From positions 5,001 to 27,500 of the forward strand of contig WBZZ01000134.1 in the NCBI GenBank assembly GCA_019918135.1: 22,500 nt of DNA, written 5' to 3'. Every line of letters starts with the position of its first letter. Position 1 is the stretch's first letter. The stretch is from Paulinella micropora. Lineage: Eukaryota; Cercozoa; Imbricatea; Euglyphida; Paulinellidae. The notes under the pieces are model-generated. The model saw only the letters and a list, made by a program, of their open reading frames with translations, made no database searches and was not told the DNA's origin. The position numbers were made by a program, and so were the translations under genes. Shown here in pieces: positions 14,175 through 22,500 of the stretch.

Positions 14175-14426
14175 ATGTTGTTAATATTGCTCTTCGTGTG
14201 CTCGGTTATGTCGCGGACTGCCTGCGACTTTTACTCACGGATAAGTGAAAAAAAGAATATAAGTTGTGTTTATTGTATTCAAAAAGGTATAGATACAGGG
14301 GTTAAGTGTGTTTTTATAAATAATGGAAATAATATGTGTCGTAGTTTTGATGAGGCACTGCCTTTAATGTGTGCTGGCGATAGTTCTTGGTATATGACAC
14401 ATATATATGAGTGCTCACTTCTTTGA
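14175..14426 (+). CDS. Secreted or virion-membrane Cys-rich small protein
   Basis: It is an 83-residue protein with a hydrophobic N-terminus (MLLILLFVCSVMS) that reads as a signal peptide, probably cleaved near residue 16. The remainder has seven cysteines at 17, 31, 34, 45, 55, 66 and 80, a disulfide-domain pattern. The CxxC pair followed by spaced Cys is loosely like a PSI (plexin-type) domain, but this is weak. TATAATAT precedes the ATG. The 3' end overlaps the convergent membrane-protein gene by 12 nt. It could sit in an envelope or be secreted; the family is not identified. Confidence 0.65.
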   Translation: MLLILLFVCSVMSRTACDFYSRISEKKNISCVYCIQKGIDTGVKCVFINNGNNMCRSFDEALPLMCAGDSSWYMTHIYECSLL

Positions 14427-14786
14427 AGCATTCGGGCTAGGAAGCACTATACCCACCAAAAGTGTGAGTATTCCGACATAGACATTCGCAGTTTCGCAGG
14501 GGAGGTTTTTTTCGCTTAATTTCACTAAACATAAGACTATAATTCCAATGATTATAGTCATTTGAAAGAGATATTTAATCAATCTGCTATCCGTTTTTTT
14601 TGTCATACAACAGCAGTCCCAACTATCGGTGTATTCATGCTCTATCTTTTTTTCTTCATTCTTCAGTTCTACTTCAAGGACACGGGACTTTAATTCTGGA
14701 GTTAATTCACTATCTCGGACATGTCCGAGATTATCCATATCCATAATAGGCGGGGGTCTGTGAAGTCTGGTTGTATTATTAGCCAT
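14415..14786 (-). CDS. Two-helix membrane protein
   Basis: The 123-residue product has a polar N-terminal half containing a CCC cluster (SWDCCCMTKKTDSR, about 55-68). Two hydrophobic segments follow (about 74-88, MTIIIGIIVLCLVKL, and about 103-114, VGILTLLVGIVL) and it ends LPSPNASKK. The pattern of a DSR-x-IKYLFQ lead-in, two helices and a terminal PSP resembles small conserved membrane proteins of NCLDVs and PLVs that I know only as uncharacterised. Its start codon lies inside the end of the fibre gene (8-nt overlap), implying coupled translation or a shared message. A membrane-pore or inner-membrane virion role is possible but unproven. Confidence 0.75.
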   Translation of the reverse strand: MANNTTRLHRPPPIMDMDNLGHVRDSELTPELKSRVLEVELKNEEKKIEHEYTDSWDCCCMTKKTDSRLIKYLFQMTIIIGIIVLCLVKLSEKNLPCETANVYVGILTLLVGIVLPSPNASKK

Positions 14787-17700
14787 TTTCTCTAATTTCT
14801 TGTAGTATATTCATGAGATTATTATTTTGTTTTTCTAAATTAACTACCTTATCCGCCATGTGTTGAAAAGCACTGACTAATATTGGTATAAAGTCAGTAT
14901 ATGATATACCTTCAAAGTTTCCATTTCCATCGTCCGCTTTTACCCCACTTTCAGATACAAATTCTGGAAATACTTTTTTTACTTCATCCGCAATAAATCC
15001 GTGGTTCTTTTTCTGTTTCTTTTCGTCTGATTTCAAATAATATGAACAGCAATTTATTTTCATAAGTTTATCGCAACAATCCCCGCAGTCTAGTGTTTTA
15101 ATATCTGATTTTAATCTCCTGTCTGAACCAGAAGACCATGTATTTGCCCCCGCATACAAATAAACATAACCTGTATTGTTTTCACCATTTGATAGTGAAG
15201 TTGACCAAGCGTGTAATAAACCTCCTGTATTCATTATTGAAGCATAACCTGATGAGTCTCCTGCTTTCATAAATATTTGTGGGTTTGTCGTATTGCTTGG
15301 TCTTTTTCTTAATGTTAAAAATCCGCTGGATGCTGTTGGTAAAACTAACTCTCCCGACGTATTAATATTAATCGCCTCAGTGTAAGATATATTGTTTCCA
15401 ACCGCTGTTCCTGAATTATAATAAAAAGCGAGTTTTCCACCTTTTTGAATTAGAAAGTTTGAACCGCTGTGGCTTGATTTCCAGTTCGTGCCATCAAAAT
15501 AAGCATCAAAACTTAAATTGACATTGTCGTGTGCCCAGTTTAGTTGTTGAAATGTTGGATAAGCATCAGCCGTTGTTATTGCCTGTATATGTGGCCCTGC
15601 TACATTACTCGCCGTCCCGTATATTTCCAATCCTCCAGTTGCTCCCACTCCCTTTGTTGAGTTGCCTATGATTATCGGTTTGCCTAATGCTGTTGTTATT
15701 TTATCGCTTGTTGTTAATGTTGTTGTTGATACACCCGCATTTGCCGTTATTAATCCACTCGCGGTTGCTGTTGTTGTTGATATACCCGCGGTTGAAGTAA
15801 TTGTTGTTCCCGTTATTGTTCCGCCACTTGTTATGTTGTTGCTGTTCATATCTAAGGCACCATAAAACCGCATACCGCCCGCATTATTAAAACGGACGAT
15901 ATCAGACGAAGCGGATTTATTATCCAAAAGTTTTGAAATATAAAGTCCCGCCCCTTTTACATCAGATGCTACATTCGTGAATACATAACCTCGTTGGTTC
16001 GCGGTTCCACTTGAAGCAGTATTTAGAGTAAATAAGAAATACTGATAATCACCCGTCGTCTGTGAAAAGAATATATCTCCTCCGTTTTGGTTTAATATCC
16101 TCGCCCCATTATATGTTATATTTCCACCATTAATGATATCAACATTATTGAAATCGGCTTGGCTTAACAAATTCAGTGCCCTTACATCATTTCTACTTCC
16201 ATTAAATATTTTAATTCCTGTTATGGTTTGGTCGCCTGTTAGTTTTACATTTTGCCCGTCCAATGTGTCCGCATATCCTTTTGTCGCTCCGTCCGTTGAT
16301 AATGTTGGAGTTCCAAGGTTCGCTATTTTGCTACTATTACAATCTAGCCCCGAAGCATTTACCCAACCGACTATCGTCCCGTCAATAATAAAACTTATTT
16401 TTTTCGCAGAAATTTCAAAGTTGTAATATGTTGCTGTTTTCATATCCAAACTAGCAATTGACCCGATATTGGCCGTGGAGTTAAAAACCACGAATGTGCC
16501 CTTTGTTGTAGCATTTATTGAATTTCCCGTTATTTCAACACCACTGCTATATGTCTTAATTCCTGCTATGGTTTGGTTTCCTGTTAGTTTCACATTTTGC
16601 CCGTCTAATGTATCTACATAACTTTTCGTTGTTGCGTCTGTTGTTGCTGTTGGTGTGGCTAAGTTTGTTATTTTTCTATTGTTTAAAGATAGTGTCGTGC
16701 CCGTTGCTGTCGCGATTACATTATCCCCCGCATATAAATCAACATATGAACCCGTTATTTGTATTGGATAATAGCCCGCAGTTGCTATTTTTTGTGCCAC
16801 AATCTCTCCTATATTTGTCGCCGTATCAAAGGCAATACCGATACCATCAAAAGCGGCTGGAGCAGTAGCACCCCGAACTTCTATTGTTGAAGTAAATTTT
16901 TTATTCCCTGCTATGGTTTGGTCTCCTGTTAGTTTAACGACTGCGGTATCAAGAGCCGAAACATCAATACCATCAACCAAATTTACATTTGTTATACTTT
17001 GGCTTTTCATATCAATCCCCGCACTAGCATTTATTATGTTGCTGAATGTTTTGGTTCCTGCTATGGTTTGGTCTCCTGTTAGTTTGACTACAGAAGTATC
17101 AAGGGTGGATACATCAATACCATCAACCAAATTAACATTTGTTATTGAAAATCCACCCATATTTAAACTACCCGTCATAGCCGTTGTTCCGTCCTTTGCT
17201 AGTTTCGTATCGGTATATGCTTTTGTTGAAGCATCGCCATCGTAGAATGGCGCGGGCAATCCGCTGATTGCTGTTGTGCTGTTAAAATTTAAAACATTGC
17301 TCGCCAATGTCATTCCACCCCCTGTTGTTGGAGCAAAAAGTATGGACGAGCCTACAAAAGATAATGGATAGCCCGTTGCCCCACCTGCCTCCGACGAATA
17401 GATAGAGCCCATATTATTGTTGTAATTGAAAAATAACTTACCTGTGTTTAATGGATTTGAGTCTTTTACGGCCACATAAGTAGTAAATGTTTTGTTTCCT
17501 GCTATAGTCTGGTCTCCCGTTAGTTTAACGACATTCGTGTCAAGAGCCGAAACATCAACACCATCAACCAAATTTACATTTGTTATACTTTGGCTTTTCA
17601 TATCAATACCCGCACTAGCATTTATTATACTGCTAAATGTCTTAATTCCTGCTATGGTTTGGTCTCCTGTTAATTTAACCACAGCACTATCAAGAGCCGA

Positions 17701-18207
17701 AACATCAATACCATCAACATTACCGACATTTACTATATTAAAACTTCCCATATTCAAATCTCCAAACATCATAGTGAGCCCATCCAATCTAAGAAAAGGT
17801 GAGTTTGTATTGCGCCATTGACCCGTGCTATAAATGAGTAATTGGTTATTTGTGGGTGTGCCTGTTATGACTACATCCGTTAATTTATCCAATTCAAAGT
17901 CGCTTATATAACTTGAAGTCAATGTAGCAAATGAAGTATTGCCGAGCCCATCCGTTTTTAATATTTGATTAGCCGTGCCGTCCGCTATTGGTAAGTCGTA
18001 TTCGTTATTAATTGACACATAACCAGTATCAGATATCAACAAAGAGGAGTTATTATTTTTTGACGATATGGTTATGTCGTCAGTCCTTGCTTGGACTGAG
18101 TTTGCTTCTATGTGGTCGCCGTATAATACTCCATCAACTTCTAAATCCTCGTCTATTATCACAGAGCCGTAATAGTGATATGCCCACGGATTGCCTAAAT
18201 GGTTCAT
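14779..18207 (-). CDS. Fibre/spike protein with C-terminal S74-type intramolecular chaperone
   Basis: The product has 1142 residues. Six copies of a VKLTGDQTIAG-type motif (about 177, 227, 374, 424, 539 and 654), usually followed by NKTF or IKTF, mark repeated beta units of the kind found in phage tail fibres. Residues about 790-850 are Thr/Ser-rich. From about 1028 the sequence SDRRLKSDIK begins a Peptidase_S74 chaperone domain, with the Ser-Lys pair used for autocleavage in phage endosialidase-type spikes; FIADEV follows at 1071-1076 and a coiled coil near 1113-1138. Such domains trimerise the fibre and are then released. The protein likely binds host cells. Its gene diverges from the beta-rich gene at 18266 with a shared palindrome. 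The 3' end overlaps the membrane-protein start by 8 nt. Confidence 0.88.
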   Translation of the reverse strand: MNHLGNPWAYHYYGSVIIDEDLEVDGVLYGDHIEANSVQARTDDITISSKNNNSSLLISDTGYVSINNEYDLPIADGTANQILKTDGLGNTSFATLTSSYISDFELDKLTDVVITGTPTNNQLLIYSTGQWRNTNSPFLRLDGLTMMFGDLNMGSFNIVNVGNVDGIDVSALDSAVVKLTGDQTIAGIKTFSSIINASAGIDMKSQSITNVNLVDGVDVSALDTNVVKLTGDQTIAGNKTFTTYVAVKDSNPLNTGKLFFNYNNNMGSIYSSEAGGATGYPLSFVGSSILFAPTTGGGMTLASNVLNFNSTTAISGLPAPFYDGDASTKAYTDTKLAKDGTTAMTGSLNMGGFSITNVNLVDGIDVSTLDTSVVKLTGDQTIAGTKTFSNIINASAGIDMKSQSITNVNLVDGIDVSALDTAVVKLTGDQTIAGNKKFTSTIEVRGATAPAAFDGIGIAFDTATNIGEIVAQKIATAGYYPIQITGSYVDLYAGDNVIATATGTTLSLNNRKITNLATPTATTDATTKSYVDTLDGQNVKLTGNQTIAGIKTYSSGVEITGNSINATTKGTFVVFNSTANIGSIASLDMKTATYYNFEISAKKISFIIDGTIVGWVNASGLDCNSSKIANLGTPTLSTDGATKGYADTLDGQNVKLTGDQTITGIKIFNGSRNDVRALNLLSQADFNNVDIINGGNITYNGARILNQNGGDIFFSQTTGDYQYFLFTLNTASSGTANQRGYVFTNVASDVKGAGLYISKLLDNKSASSDIVRFNNAGGMRFYGALDMNSNNITSGGTITGTTITSTAGISTTTATASGLITANAGVSTTTLTTSDKITTALGKPIIIGNSTKGVGATGGLEIYGTASNVAGPHIQAITTADAYPTFQQLNWAHDNVNLSFDAYFDGTNWKSSHSGSNFLIQKGGKLAFYYNSGTAVGNNISYTEAININTSGELVLPTASSGFLTLRKRPSNTTNPQIFMKAGDSSGYASIMNTGGLLHAWSTSLSNGENNTGYVYLYAGANTWSSGSDRRLKSDIKTLDCGDCCDKLMKINCCSYYLKSDEKKQKKNHGFIADEVKKVFPEFVSESGVKADDGNGNFEGISYTDFIPILVSAFQHMADKVVNLEKQNNNLMNILQEIRENG

Positions 18208-18265
18208 ATTTAAATTCTATTATTTTATAATAAATCTTATAATATAAGATATATAGTTTAAAAAA
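18208..18265. promoter_or_regulatory. Bidirectional promoter with 17-bp AT palindrome (copy 2)
   Basis: ATCTTATAATATAAGAT at 18234-18250 is identical to 4463-4479. The flanks differ, so the match is not a simple recent duplication of the whole region. Here it lies between the fibre gene and the short beta-rich protein gene. Confidence 0.65.
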
Positions 18266-18895
18266 ATGAATATATTCGGCCGTTCGCAAGAGCAACAATC
18301 TATTGACACAAAAACAATCGCGGTCGTGGCTACTCCGACATTAACAAGAAACATTCAAAATGCTTATGTTGGTCTTGATATGCGCTCATGGATGACGAGT
18401 TCAACATTTACCACTCTTTGTACTGGCGGATATGGTAGCAAAACCATATCAAGTCTTGGTTATGGTTATTTCATTAATGTATCATTTCGTGGTTCATTGA
18501 ATTTACCCGCACCAACTGGCATTGCCACTTTTCAATTTTGGTTTCATATCACAGATGGCACGAATACATATGATTACTATACCGAAGTGCTAAATTATAC
18601 AACCGCCATTGATTATAAGTCTTTTGATTGTGTGTGGCTAATCCAAAGATACGGAGTTCAAATGAATTTGACTTGGCAGATGACTTGTCCAAACCCCTCG
18701 GACACTACCAACAACCGCACTATACGAATTGTAGATAATACAACCAATGATGCTCTGGTAACGTATGCGACTGGCGCACCATTAACCATAGAAGTGTATT
18801 ATAAATCAGCATCTGCTGAGCCTGTATCTTTCAAACCTTCGTATTTCAATATTGATGTAATGAGAGACATAGCACTAACTGCCTCTTACACATGA
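18266..18895 (+). CDS. Beta-rich putative virion surface protein, short form
   Basis: This 209-residue protein begins MNIFGRS, like MNLFGQS of the 410-residue protein at 4522. The rest is rich in Thr, Tyr, Asn and Gly with alternating strands and no signal or membrane segment; I see no convincing similarity between the two bodies. Divergent partner is the fibre gene, and the shared promoter palindrome suggests the same expression class. I infer a surface protein that uses the same N-terminal anchor. The stop overlaps the convergent gene by 10 nt. No family recognised. Confidence 0.7.
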   Translation: MNIFGRSQEQQSIDTKTIAVVATPTLTRNIQNAYVGLDMRSWMTSSTFTTLCTGGYGSKTISSLGYGYFINVSFRGSLNLPAPTGIATFQFWFHITDGTNTYDYYTEVLNYTTAIDYKSFDCVWLIQRYGVQMNLTWQMTCPNPSDTTNNRTIRIVDNTTNDALVTYATGAPLTIEVYYKSASAEPVSFKPSYFNIDVMRDIALTASYT

Positions 18896-19362
18896 AACCT
18901 GTCATACATATCCTTTAGTGTCGTGAGTTTGCCCTCGTGTTGAGATAAGACATCGCGGAAAAATGTCTTATAATCTAACTTACCATATTTAAGAGTGGGG
19001 CGTTGCTCTGGCGGTATATGTCCGTATCTACTCTCGTGCCATTTCTTCATATCCTCCTGTAATATGGTGCGGTCATCCACTTTCATATACAAGAAGTTAA
19101 ACGGGTCTTTGGATACTTTCAAATGTGCCGTTATTATTTCATAGCAACTATACCCGCCCTCGGGCGGATTCCGCTTTGCTTTAATCGGTGTTTTCTTCTC
19201 TTCTTTTGCTTCCGTTTCTTTTTTTGCCAGTTCCCTATGTTGATTTTGTTCAAAATCAACATTACCCACGTTGGCCTTAATTTCCGTAATGCCTGTTTCT
19301 ACTAAATCACTTTCTTTAAAAGGCGTAAATTCTTCTGGTTCATCAAAAACAACATTCTTCAA
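18886..19362 (-). CDS. Downstream part of a frame-broken gene
   Basis: The open frame has no ATG near its start: it is open from 19386, the first usable codon is a TTG at 19362, and the first Met comes some 90 residues in. The sequence is acidic and Lys/Glu-rich at first (about 40-60 highly charged), then has a globular-looking part with GGYSCYEIITAHLKVS and a Tyr/Phe-rich C-terminus. The gene just upstream ends here in another frame, with 28 nt in which both frames are open. I therefore read the two as one gene split by a frame change, natural or artefactual. Function unknown. Its 3' end overlaps the gene at 18266 by 10 nt. Confidence 0.6.
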   Translation of the reverse strand: MKNVVFDEPEEFTPFKESDLVETGITEIKANVGNVDFEQNQHRELAKKETEAKEEKKTPIKAKRNPPEGGYSCYEIITAHLKVSKDPFNFLYMKVDDRTILQEDMKKWHESRYGHIPPEQRPTLKYGKLDYKTFFRDVLSQHEGKLTTLKDMYDRFHV

Positions 19363-19544
19363 TGTATCAACGGGGGCAATGAAACTTCAACGTTATCACC
19401 CCGCGGGGGTTGTTCGGGTCGGTATTTTTCGTAAAATGCGACGATATCAGTTTTAAGCGATTTGCTTGTTGGTGGTTTAATATCACTACTTAAATGAGTC
19501 CATTTTCCTATTTGGCTCAGATACTCTCCTTTGGTTGATGGCAT
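19359..19544 (-). CDS. Upstream part of a frame-broken gene
   Basis: The piece has 61 residues from the ATG in AGCATGCC, which is directly preceded by TATATATAGC as for the genes starting at 6847 and 10031; five more codons are open upstream. The sequence is polar with a Pro-rich end. It stops at 19359-19361 while the frame of the following segment is already open. A run of five C on the coding strand (19372-19376) lies in the overlap and is the obvious place for a slip or a one-base error. With a proper start motif but no length, it fits the first part of a longer gene. Function unknown. Confidence 0.6.
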   Translation of the reverse strand: MPSTKGEYLSQIGKWTHLSSDIKPPTSKSLKTDIVAFYEKYRPEQPPRGDNVEVSLPPLIH

Positions 19545-19610
19545 GCTATATATAAGCATAACAAAAAAATCAGTTTTTTAATATTGTTTTCAATATTGAA
19601 GACGATAATA

Positions 19611-22034
19611 TTACATCCAAAAGACATCATCATCCTCTTCATTAACTCCCGATCCAAAATTGAAGTCGTATTCGTCGTCCTTTATATACTCGCGTATCTT
19701 GTCTCGGATTGTGCTGACATTTATTGTAAATCTGTATTTTTTGTTGTTTTTTCCTCCGCTTTGTTTGGGTTTATCTATGCCTACATGCTTCAGTTGAGTG
19801 AAGAAGGCTCCTTTATGATAAGATATTCCCTGTTCTGAGCACCACTCCCTGTATCTTTCGCATAGATGCACCGATTCCACTTTCATATCTTTGCTTTCAA
19901 CTTTGTCAAATTTTGCTTCAATGGTGTCAATCATAAATTTAATAGCCTTGGGGAGGTTGGCCATTTTCTGCTCCGTCTTGTATTTTGTTTTAAATGCGGT
20001 CATAACACTTATTTCTTCGTATTGTCTAGTGGCGAAGTATTCAAAGGCACATCTGATAAAGTCATCGTCGTTTATTTCATCTAGAATTTTGGCGAAATAT
20101 ACTTTATCGTCCGCGTGCTTCCCGCTTATTTTGTGGAGTGAATACCGCCTGTCGCTTCCTTCTATGTATAACGTGTTTTCGTTATTCGTGTAAAACCAGT
20201 ATCTGGCGAAATGTTTTACTTTGTATTGCTTGCTTCCCTTGGGCTCTATTATTTCGTCTTTTTGGTCAATTTGACTTTTTAAGCGGTCGCTCATCGTAAA
20301 AGCCCCGCCTTTCTCGGGCAGTTCTTCAAACACTTTCAATATCTTGTTCGCATATGCGACATTGAATTTTTCCATGTATCTGCTAAAGTCTTTGATGACC
20401 ACATGATTTTGTGTTCCCAACAACCTCTCCATAAATTTGCTCATTATGCCTTTCCCAGTCCCTTGGACTGAGTAAAACAAATGACCAATACCTCTATTTA
20501 CATTTGGTTTCTGTATCATGTCCGCAACACTATCCAAAAAGTTGTCTAACTCGCCCTGACCTTCAGTGAAAAAGTCAGTTTTTAGATGTTTATATAAGGC
20601 ACTCTCTTCAAAATTGTATTTTGTTTTTACACTTTCAAATGGAATATTATCCATAGGGAACCCCATAAACAAATTTAGTTTGTTAGAATATACTGGGGGT
20701 ATCCCCACTCGCTTCAAATACGGGTAAAACATGAAGTCGTCATATCGTTTAATTTTTCGCTTTTGCATCATGTCTTTTGCGTATCCAGTTGAAAACTGAT
20801 TGCCATTTCCAAAATGTTGATACAGCCATTGTTTCGCTCTCGGGTCGTGTTTGTCTCCTTTCAATTCTTCAATGTATTCTGGATTCCGCACAAAACATTC
20901 AAAATTTAATGCGGACATCATTGCGCCTACTTCTGCTTGTACATAATATTCGGATCGGTCTCCTGTCTCTTCGTCAATGTCTAGATTTAAAGTCATCACG
21001 ACTTGACCGCCTCCTCTTGATACTATGTTTATACAACTGCGCCATTCGTCCAGTCTTTCAAGGCTCGCCTCATTCTCTCTATAGTGTTGAATATATACAT
21101 TATCCATATCTCCAAAGTATTTAAGGCTGGGAGTTTGATAAGGCTCAATAATCGCATTTTCTGGAAGGGTTAGACCTTCATTCATTTCTTTTAATTTAAG
21201 AGCAATGTCTATCCCTAATTTCTCCTTAATGACCTTTGAACAACTTTCCAGATCGTAGTCTTTCTTTTCTAGCATCAGGCCGTCAAAGCATAAAACACAC
21301 ATAATAGGATTTCCAAAATAGTCTAGCATAACTTGTAGAATTTTGTTTTCAAAGTCGCATAACAATGTATTCATATAACTGGCCTCGTGGTTGAAGTCTT
21401 CGCCTCTGTTAATCCGCCTCTGCTTAACTTTTTCAAATTCTTTAATGTCTGCCCCCGCAAACTTTCCATGTAGGGCTTTCATTTCTTGTTTAAAGGCGGT
21501 TAGAAACCTCGTCTTTTTCGCGACTGCATTGTAATCCTTTTCGCCTCCATTTAGGACTGATAGGATAATCTGTTTTGCCTTGTCTCTGTCAATCGTCTCG
21601 TTTTTGCTCGTGAGATCGGCTATTACCTTTTCTCTATTTTTCACATACGACCGCAGATATTTCGCTTCAAAGTTCAATATCGCACATAAATGTAGTAGTA
21701 TGACTGGATGCGCATTTACCATATCAATATCTACATAGTAATCGCGGGCGATAGTGTGCCTTATCTCGCGCGGTATGTTTTGGAGAGATAATGAGCCTAC
21801 AGCATTAAATCTACCTTTGCCCCCATTTTGCCGATACACTACAGAGACTTTATTGTTGAATACTTTTTGAATATATTTTTTTAGCAGTGTTATAGGGCTT
21901 CCGTCTTTGAAACATTTCTCTCGCAGTTGGCCTTTTAAGTCGTCAAAATTGTTAATAATATAGGATAGTTTGTTCGCATCAAACAACTCCTCTTTGTTAA
22001 TAAACTGAGTGTGGGTCGCCTCCTCAACATCCAT
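19611..22034 (-). CDS. TVpol-like DNA polymerase fused to superfamily 3 helicase
   Basis: The product is an 807-residue replication protein. The N-terminal part has YYVDIDMVNAHPVIL (about 99-113) and LCFDGLML (about 248-255), which fit the two metal-binding Asp motifs of the divergent family-A-like polymerase called TVpol in transpovirons, virophages and PLVs. The C-terminal half is an SF3 helicase: Walker A QGTGKG (524-529), Walker B KVFEELPEK (567-575), motif C WFYTNNEN (613-620) and an Arg-rich SDRRYSL (627-633). It would unwind and copy the viral DNA. TVpol-helicase fusion places this virus outside the PolB-bearing polintons. The acidic C-terminus (last 12 residues) is unusual. ATTATAG abuts the ATG. 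Confidence 0.88.
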   Translation of the reverse strand: MDVEEATHTQFINKEELFDANKLSYIINNFDDLKGQLREKCFKDGSPITLLKKYIQKVFNNKVSVVYRQNGGKGRFNAVGSLSLQNIPREIRHTIARDYYVDIDMVNAHPVILLHLCAILNFEAKYLRSYVKNREKVIADLTSKNETIDRDKAKQIILSVLNGGEKDYNAVAKKTRFLTAFKQEMKALHGKFAGADIKEFEKVKQRRINRGEDFNHEASYMNTLLCDFENKILQVMLDYFGNPIMCVLCFDGLMLEKKDYDLESCSKVIKEKLGIDIALKLKEMNEGLTLPENAIIEPYQTPSLKYFGDMDNVYIQHYRENEASLERLDEWRSCINIVSRGGGQVVMTLNLDIDEETGDRSEYYVQAEVGAMMSALNFECFVRNPEYIEELKGDKHDPRAKQWLYQHFGNGNQFSTGYAKDMMQKRKIKRYDDFMFYPYLKRVGIPPVYSNKLNLFMGFPMDNIPFESVKTKYNFEESALYKHLKTDFFTEGQGELDNFLDSVADMIQKPNVNRGIGHLFYSVQGTGKGIMSKFMERLLGTQNHVVIKDFSRYMEKFNVAYANKILKVFEELPEKGGAFTMSDRLKSQIDQKDEIIEPKGSKQYKVKHFARYWFYTNNENTLYIEGSDRRYSLHKISGKHADDKVYFAKILDEINDDDFIRCAFEYFATRQYEEISVMTAFKTKYKTEQKMANLPKAIKFMIDTIEAKFDKVESKDMKVESVHLCERYREWCSEQGISYHKGAFFTQLKHVGIDKPKQSGGKNNKKYRFTINVSTIRDKIREYIKDDEYDFNFGSGVNEEDDDVFWM

Positions 22035-22218
22035 CTATAATAAAGTTATAAATTTTTTTTGTGTGGTCGTAAATTATATGTAGTATTCTTATAGATACTA
22101 TATATATAATAAATATATTTCTCTTGGCTTTAAATAGAAATTAAATATAAGATAGACCCGTATTTTGGACAAAAAAAGAACATTAACTTATAAAAATATT
22201 TTAAGATGAGTATATAAG
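22035..22218. promoter_or_regulatory. AT-rich divergent intergenic region
   Basis: The region between the replication gene and the plus-strand gene at 22219 is strongly AT-rich. It contains a 6-bp hairpin (TAGTAT...ATACTA near 22080-22100), ATAAGATAGAC at 22147-22157, which also occurs in the terminal palindrome arm at 1144-1154, and GAGTATATAAG immediately before the ATG at 22219. Confidence 0.4.
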
Positions 22219-22401
22219 ATGCCCAAAGGTAAGAAGGCTAAACATGAACGACGGAGTATGAAACATGATAAAACCATATTTTCTAGGATAGCCCATGCTC
22301 ATGATATAGACAGACATAAGCTTAATTATATGCAACGTGTTGCTTCACTACTTAGTAATGAAGACATTGATGTATCCTTAGCGAGAGACATCACTCTTTG
22401 A
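22219..22401 (+). CDS. Small basic protein, unknown
   Basis: The 60-residue product has a very basic N-terminus (MPKGKKAKHERRSMKH) and a helical second half with DIDRHKLNYMQRVASLL. A TATATAAG box lies directly before the ATG. The basic tail could bind nucleic acid or act as a nuclear signal. No family is recognised. The 3' end overlaps the convergent partial gene by 24 nt. Confidence 0.55.
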   Translation: MPKGKKAKHERRSMKHDKTIFSRIAHAHDIDRHKLNYMQRVASLLSNEDIDVSLARDITL

Positions 22402-22500
22402 AATATGACCTTTTGTTCTATTATGTGTATTTAGAGCCGTCTCGCTTACTCCTGCAAAACTACATGCTTCACAATAATATTTTTTGCTTTCTCTTATTTT
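22378..22500 (-). CDS. C2H2-type zinc finger protein, partial (start outside window)
   Basis: Forty codons and a stop are visible on the minus strand; the start lies beyond the window edge. The visible part contains YYCEACSFAG, then TALNTHNRTKGH: C-x2-C followed after about 12 residues by H-x5-H, the spacing of U1-type (matrin-like) C2H2 fingers that occur in NCLDV proteins. A short Ser/Lys/Asp tail follows. Nothing can be said about the upstream part. It shows that the viral element continues to the right. Confidence 0.6.
   Translation of the reverse strand, partial: KIRESKKYYCEACSFAGVSETALNTHNRTKGHISKSDVSR

Overview
The window looks like the left-hand end of a polinton-like virus (PLV) or closely related virophage-like element, joined at its left to microsatellite-rich eukaryotic DNA. 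The diagnostic gene set is present: a double-jelly-roll-type major capsid protein (7636-9057), a penton/minor capsid protein (6050-6847), an FtsK/HerA-type packaging ATPase (10084-10953) and a TVpol-like polymerase fused to a superfamily 3 helicase (19611-22034). I found no protein-primed PolB, no retroviral-type integrase and no adenovirus-type maturation protease inside the window, so this is not a classical Maverick/Polinton or adintovirus as far as can be seen. The right end is not in the window: the last gene (22378->22500) is cut off. The viral part is AT-rich; the host of the virus cannot be named from the sequence.

Layout: 1-1014 is flank, with a GC-richer hairpin-rich stretch, about 580 nt of TCTA-type microsatellites and a (TA)20 tract. 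At 1015-1422 lies a very large palindrome: two 184-bp arms, perfectly complementary by my reading, around a 40-nt centre that itself holds two small hairpins. This is the same architecture as a parvovirus-type T-shaped terminal hairpin, and it sits exactly where flank changes to virus. Then come a zinc-knuckle-repeat protein (1583-2014), a gene-free regulatory stretch with repeated RGGACTT motifs (2015-2807), and a tyrosine recombinase that I read as resembling telomere resolvases (2808-4187). A small Cys protein (4177-4449) and a beta-rich putative virion protein (4522-5754) diverge from one AT palindrome.

From 13650 down to 5776 runs a long minus-strand virion block: a large protein with a phospholipase-A2-like N-terminus, packaging ATPase, two unknown small proteins, major capsid, a GIY-YIG homing-type nuclease, penton, and a small unknown protein. 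A short plus-strand cluster (13674-14426) encodes a coiled-coil protein, a DUF5754-like protein and a secreted Cys-rich protein. A minus-strand pair follows: a two-helix membrane protein and a 1142-residue fibre with a C-terminal S74-type chaperone. At 18266 a second beta-rich protein shares an N-terminal peptide and an identical 17-bp promoter palindrome with the 4522 gene. The replication protein and a frame-broken small gene complete the minus strand, and two small genes close the window.

The genome is very compact: four of five convergent gene pairs overlap at their stops by 10-24 nt, and one divergent pair has 23 bp between start codons. TATA-like sequence lies within about 15 nt of many start codons. 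The most interesting hypothesis is that the terminal palindrome, the resolvase-like recombinase and the shared TAGACNNGTCTA site form one terminus-processing system. This rests on reading alone and needs profile searches and the missing right end.
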